This document shows positions 61,145 to 64,000 of a stretch of DNA of 64,000 nucleotides, one piece after another. This stretch comes from Pseudomonadaceae bacterium. GTDB taxonomy: Bacteria; Pseudomonadota; Gammaproteobacteria; Pseudomonadales; Pseudomonadaceae. Each line of letters begins with the position of its first letter. The first letter of the stretch is position 1. Both the position numbers and the translations under genes were made by a program. Location: the NCBI GenBank assembly GCA_019747075.1, contig JAIERF010000009.1:22624-86623 (forward strand), written 5' to 3'. The notes beneath the pieces were generated by a model. That model did no database searches. It was not told the DNA's origin and saw nothing but the letters and a program-made list of their open reading frames with translations.

Positions 61145-61452
61145 GCCGCCAACTGGACCTAAAGGGCGGACTGAACAACCTCCGAGCACGCCGGGCATGC
61201 GGCGGCTCGGGCCGCCGTCGATGGCCGTAAAAACCCTCTGCTACCCTTAAAATGCCGCACGAAAAACTCATGTCATCGAGAAACCACTCTGCCGGGCGCG
61301 CGGCCCTAGCGGAGCGCTATTTCCACCGGCGCAGCGTCGCTGCCAACTTGCCGCGCAACAGATGACCCAGAGCAAGAACGATGCTCGGGGGCTGCAGCAA
61401 AATGTGAAAAAGGGCAACTGCCTACACGCCCTCACAGCGACGCCACCATGCC
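61145..61452. other. nadE-membrane protein intergenic region
   Basis: 308 bases without a recognised gene. A GC-rich palindrome CGGCGGCTCGGGCCGCCG lies near 61200. A 31-codon open frame (61270-61365, beginning MSSRNHSAGRAALAERY) has no ribosome-binding site or known family, so I do not call it a gene. Confidence 0.5.
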
Positions 61453-62679
61453 ATGGAAGCCGAAATGAAGCCCTTACTCGACAAGCCGACGCTGTCTGAA
61501 AACTTCACCCGTGAGCCGGCTGACTTTTCGCTGGTTTTGGGCGGACCGCTGTACCAACTTTTTCGCCGCGCCCACCTGTCTGGAGATACGCTCGAACTGC
61601 TGCGCAAGCGCATCCTCATTATCGCCCTGCTTGCCTGGTTGCCGCTGCTGCTGCTCTCGACGTATGAAGGTCGCTTGCTGGGCAGCGGGGTGTCGGTGCC
61701 CTTTCTCCTCGACTTTGAAGTTCATATCCGCTTTCTCCTTGCGCTGCCGTTGTTGATCATTGCTGAACTCATCGTGCATCAGCGAATCCGCCCGGTCGTC
61801 ACACAATTCATTGAACGCAAGATGATTGCGCCCGACGCGCGGGCAAGGTTCGACGCAGCCATTGGCTCGGCCGTCCGGCTGCGCAACTCGGTGCTTGCCG
61901 AGGTGCTGCTGATCGCCTTTGTTTATGGCTTTGGCGTGCTGGTGGTCTGGCGCAACTTCGCACTCGACGCCGCCTCATGGTATGCGCTGCCGAGCGACTC
62001 GGGGCTTGAGCTGTCGCTGGCCGGCATGTGGTACGGCTACGTCAGCCTGCCGATCTTCCAGTTCCTGCTGATTCGCTGGTATTGGCGGATATTCATCTGG
62101 GTGCGTTTTCTCTGGCAGGTATCACGCATCAAGATGAGCCTGGTGCCGACCCATCCGGACCGGGTTGGCGGCCTGGGCTTTCTCGCAAACTCGGCCTATG
62201 CCTTTATGCCACTGGCGCTGGCCCACGGCGCACTGCTGGCCGGCATGCTGGCCAATCGGATTATCTACCTCGGCGCCACGCTGCCCGAGTTCAAGGCCGA
62301 GATCGCCATGCTGGTGATGTTCATCGAATGCCTGGTGCTGGCCCCGCTACTGGTCTTCACGACTCAACTGGCCCTCGCGAAACGAGTCGGCCTGCGCGAA
62401 TACGGCATGCTGGCGATGAATTACGTGCGCGCCTTCGATAGCAAATGGCTGCGTGATGCTCCGCCCCCGGATGCGCCCTTGCTGGGCAGCGGCGATATCC
62501 AATCACTTGCGGACCTCGGCAACAGCTTCGCGGTGGTGCAGGAGATGCGCCTGGCACCGATCACCAAGGATGTCATCCTGCGCCTCGCCATTGTCACACT
62601 GCTGCCGCTGGCGCCGCTGTTGCTCACCATCATGCCGCTTGAAGAGCTGCTGAAAAAACTCCTGGGCATTGTTTTCTAA
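61453..62679 (+). CDS. Polytopic membrane protein of unknown function
   Basis: 408 residues; an ATG at 61465 is an alternative start. I do not recognise the family with certainty. About seven hydrophobic segments are visible (near residues 52-68, 86-106, 150-170, 195-215, 250-272, 290-312 and 380-400). Between them are the conserved-looking MSLVPTHPDRVGGLGFL (a loop with a possible cation- or proton-related histidine and Asp) and WYALPSDSGLELSLAGMWYGYVSLPIFQFLLIRWYWR. The soluble N-terminus of 45 residues and a loop near 330-370 are probably cytoplasmic. No neighbour gives a functional hint. Confidence 0.72.
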   Translation: MEAEMKPLLDKPTLSENFTREPADFSLVLGGPLYQLFRRAHLSGDTLELLRKRILIIALLAWLPLLLLSTYEGRLLGSGVSVPFLLDFEVHIRFLLALPLLIIAELIVHQRIRPVVTQFIERKMIAPDARARFDAAIGSAVRLRNSVLAEVLLIAFVYGFGVLVVWRNFALDAASWYALPSDSGLELSLAGMWYGYVSLPIFQFLLIRWYWRIFIWVRFLWQVSRIKMSLVPTHPDRVGGLGFLANSAYAFMPLALAHGALLAGMLANRIIYLGATLPEFKAEIAMLVMFIECLVLAPLLVFTTQLALAKRVGLREYGMLAMNYVRAFDSKWLRDAPPPDAPLLGSGDIQSLADLGNSFAVVQEMRLAPITKDVILRLAIVTLLPLAPLLLTIMPLEELLKKLLGIVF

Positions 62680-62737
62680 TAGCGCTGCGTTGCAGGTGCG
62701 AGCGGGCTTGTGCAGGCGCGGCTTGATCCTCGCCATT

Positions 62738-62787
62738 CGCGGCTAAGCCGCGTAGCCAAGCGCTCAGCGCTCAGCGCTCAGCGCTCG
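62738..62787. repeat. REP-like palindrome and 7-bp tandem repeat
   Basis: CGCGGCTAAGCCGCG (62738-62752) resembles a Pseudomonas REP core. From 62760 there follow four units of a heptamer, GCGCTCA three times and GCGCTCG once. The last two units include the stop codon and final residues of the haemoglobin gene. Confidence 0.7.
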
Positions 62788-63194
62788 ATGATCTGCCCAC
62801 GCATTGGCGCCAGGCGCGCCAACAAGCGGTTCTGTACGGGCACCGGCACGCCCTGGGTTTCCATGGCGGCGATCAGGTCTTCCACCAGGGCATTGAAGTC
62901 GCTGCGGGTCAGTTTCAGGCCCTTGTGCACCTCCTCCATGCTGTCGCCGCTGCGCTGGCAGGGGCCGCCGGTTTCGACGCACAACTGCTGCACCAGCTTG
63001 TCACGCAACAGGGTGATATCGACGTTGGCAAAGTGGCCGACGATACGCGGGTCCTTGGCGATATTCAGCAACATACCTTCGACAATCCGCGTCAGCCCGG
63101 CCTGCTCGCCCAGGCTCTGGTACAGGCTCACATCCCGTTCTGGCATAGCGCTGCAGGCGCTGAGCAACAGGCCGATCAACAGCACACAGCGCAT
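62778..63194 (-). CDS. Lipidated truncated haemoglobin (group I)
   Basis: 138 residues. The signal peptide with lipobox LSAC (Cys14) makes it a lipoprotein, unusual for haemoglobins. The rest is a truncated globin: LYQSLGEQAGLTRIVEGML, then MEEVHKGLKLTRSDFNALVEDL with proximal His90. Cysteines at 72 and 79 might form a disulphide. Such proteins bind oxygen or NO; in the periplasm a role in NO or redox handling is an inference. It lies two bases downstream of the DUF3034 gene's stop codon and probably shares its transcript. Confidence 0.82.
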   Translation of the reverse strand: MRCVLLIGLLLSACSAMPERDVSLYQSLGEQAGLTRIVEGMLLNIAKDPRIVGHFANVDITLLRDKLVQQLCVETGGPCQRSGDSMEEVHKGLKLTRSDFNALVEDLIAAMETQGVPVPVQNRLLARLAPMRGQIIER

Positions 63195-63196
63195 GT

Positions 63197-64000
63197 TTAA
63201 AAACTCCCCTGCACAGATAAATACGGACCGTTCTGGTTACTCTGCCCGGCGATATCGCCCAGCTGCGCCCAGGCCAGCACCAGCGCCAGGTGCTTGTTGG
63301 GGAAATAGCCGACGAACACATCGGACCAGTCATTCTCCTGGGCAAACCCCAGGTTGTCGGGTTTCTGCCGGTATTCCACGCCCAGCACCCAACGCGGGTT
63401 GAACAACACCGCCAAGGAGGCTTCCGCCAGCACCTCGTGCTGATCGTTGGCATCGCCACCAAAACCCAGCAAACCCAGCTGATTGGCCCGGCTGTAGCGC
63501 ACCCCACCGTTGAGCAGCAGGTTGTAGCCAAAGGCGCCGCCGAGCAGCAGCCGACTGGCCTGCACATACGCCTCGGTGTCCTGGTCGCGGCGGGCGCCGA
63601 CCAGTTCGGGAATCAGAAAATTCTGCTGTTGCTTGTGCTGCACACCCAGCGACACCTGCGGCAACTGGTCATACAAGAGGTCGCCGAACAGGCGCAGCTT
63701 GAGACCGAAAACATCCTGATTGAGGCTGCTGTCGGGCAGGTGCAGGCTGCTGATATCCAGGCGCTGACGGGCGAAGGACAGCTCCACACGGTTGTCCCAG
63801 GCCAGCGCGGCACCCGTCACATCCAGGCGGTAATCCTGGCTGTCGACGTGGGTAGCAAAGGCCGTGGCGCCCCACTCGCCGGCCTCGCCATAACCGGCCA
63901 GCACCGCCCAGGGGGTAATCCCACCACCCGCGGCGCCCTCAAGGCTGCTGGCGCCCCCCGTGGCCAGCAACCGACCGTCAGCGGCGGCAAGCAGCGGCAG
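63197..64000 (-). CDS. DUF3034 family outer-membrane-like protein, partial
   Basis: The gene is cut by the right edge, and 267 residues of its C-terminal part are visible. The visible part begins LLATGGASSLEGAAGGGITPWAVLAGYG and has VDSQDYRLDVTGAALAWDNRVELSFARQRLD and VLGVEYRQKPDNLGFAQENDWSDVFVGYFPNKHLALVLAWAQLG, all typical of the DUF3034 family. Alternating beta strands and a C-terminal phenylalanine (YLSVQGSF) suggest an outer-membrane barrel. The upstream end and signal peptide are outside the window. The haemoglobin gene follows two bases after its stop codon. Confidence 0.85.
   Translation of the reverse strand: MPLLAAADGRLLATGGASSLEGAAGGGITPWAVLAGYGEAGEWGATAFATHVDSQDYRLDVTGAALAWDNRVELSFARQRLDISSLHLPDSSLNQDVFGLKLRLFGDLLYDQLPQVSLGVQHKQQQNFLIPELVGARRDQDTEAYVQASRLLLGGAFGYNLLLNGGVRYSRANQLGLLGFGGDANDQHEVLAEASLAVLFNPRWVLGVEYRQKPDNLGFAQENDWSDVFVGYFPNKHLALVLAWAQLGDIAGQSNQNGPYLSVQGSF

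Noticed and set aside
1-64000. tRNA or rRNA genes, CRISPR arrays, prophage or integrase genes, complete insertion sequences
   Set aside because: None was seen on either strand: no cloverleaf-like or CCA-ended tRNA sequence, no regularly spaced repeats, and no transposase or integrase motifs.

Overview
The window is about 63% GC and densely coded. It comes from a gamma-proteobacterium, almost certainly a Pseudomonas. The gene order purU / mvaT / sbcB / RDD-SpoIIM-DUF4129-DUF4350-MoxR-DUF58 / PilZ / universal stress protein / pykA / enoyl-CoA hydratase / ferredoxin reductase / sadC-like cyclase / fumarase is the one I remember from P. aeruginosa PAO1 (about PA4314-PA4333). The later block (peroxiredoxin, bfd, bfrB, grxD, molybdopterin oxidoreductase, argF, ABC ATPase) recalls PA3529-PA3538, and the glp block recalls PA3580-PA3584. 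These synteny statements are from memory, not from a search.

Layout. 1-9.6 kb: purU (cut by the window edge), mvaT, sbcB, and a six-gene MoxR/DUF58 operon with every junction overlapping. 9.6-15.1 kb: a dispersed repeat, PilZ and DUF4124 proteins, an inverted-repeat element, two lipoproteins, a tandem universal stress protein and pyruvate kinase. 15.1-25.3 kb: an accessory heavy-metal (probably copper) module. It has seven genes on the minus strand (TolC, FixH-like, adaptor, HME-RND pump, small secreted protein, beta-propeller, Met-rich lipoprotein) and a divergent two-component system on the plus strand, with an exact CopR-type box between them. In PAO1 pykA and the hydratase are adjacent, so the module looks inserted. 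25.3-29.9 kb: a GGDEF cyclase / ferredoxin reductase / hydratase operon and class I fumarase. 30-38.7 kb: an inverted second copy of the repeat, an iron and redox cluster (peroxiredoxin, Fur-boxed bfd, bacterioferritin, monothiol glutaredoxin, P460-like haem protein, molybdopterin oxidoreductase), argF with an ABC ATPase, and a PhzF-like protein. 38.7-41.2 kb: a sigma-54 promoter and an ANTAR-type antitermination leader ahead of a porin and a secreted protein with two NarX-like P-boxes. 41.2-45.9 kb: a rearranged glycerol locus (glpK and ybaK opposite to glpR and glpD, no glpF) with two matching GlpR-type operators. 46-49.4 kb: a two-gene operon coding a methyltransferase-GspE/PilB fusion ATPase and an orphan MoxR-like AAA+ ATPase. 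49.5-64 kb: brnQ, an alpha/beta hydrolase, metE/metR, a DUF2845 protein, a PepSY-PepSY-response regulator-kinase operon, a VF530 / MerR / quinone reductase operon, nadE, a membrane protein, a lipidated truncated haemoglobin and a DUF3034 protein cut by the right edge.

The most interesting parts are the riboregulated porin and P-box module, the methyltransferase-secretion ATPase fusion with its AAA+ partner, and the metal operon, in which three exported proteins are predicted to begin with histidine after signal-peptide cleavage. Three short inverted-repeat elements of two related families and the pair of inverted 0.3-kb repeats are the mobile or repetitive content. I saw no tRNA, rRNA, CRISPR array, complete insertion sequence or prophage.
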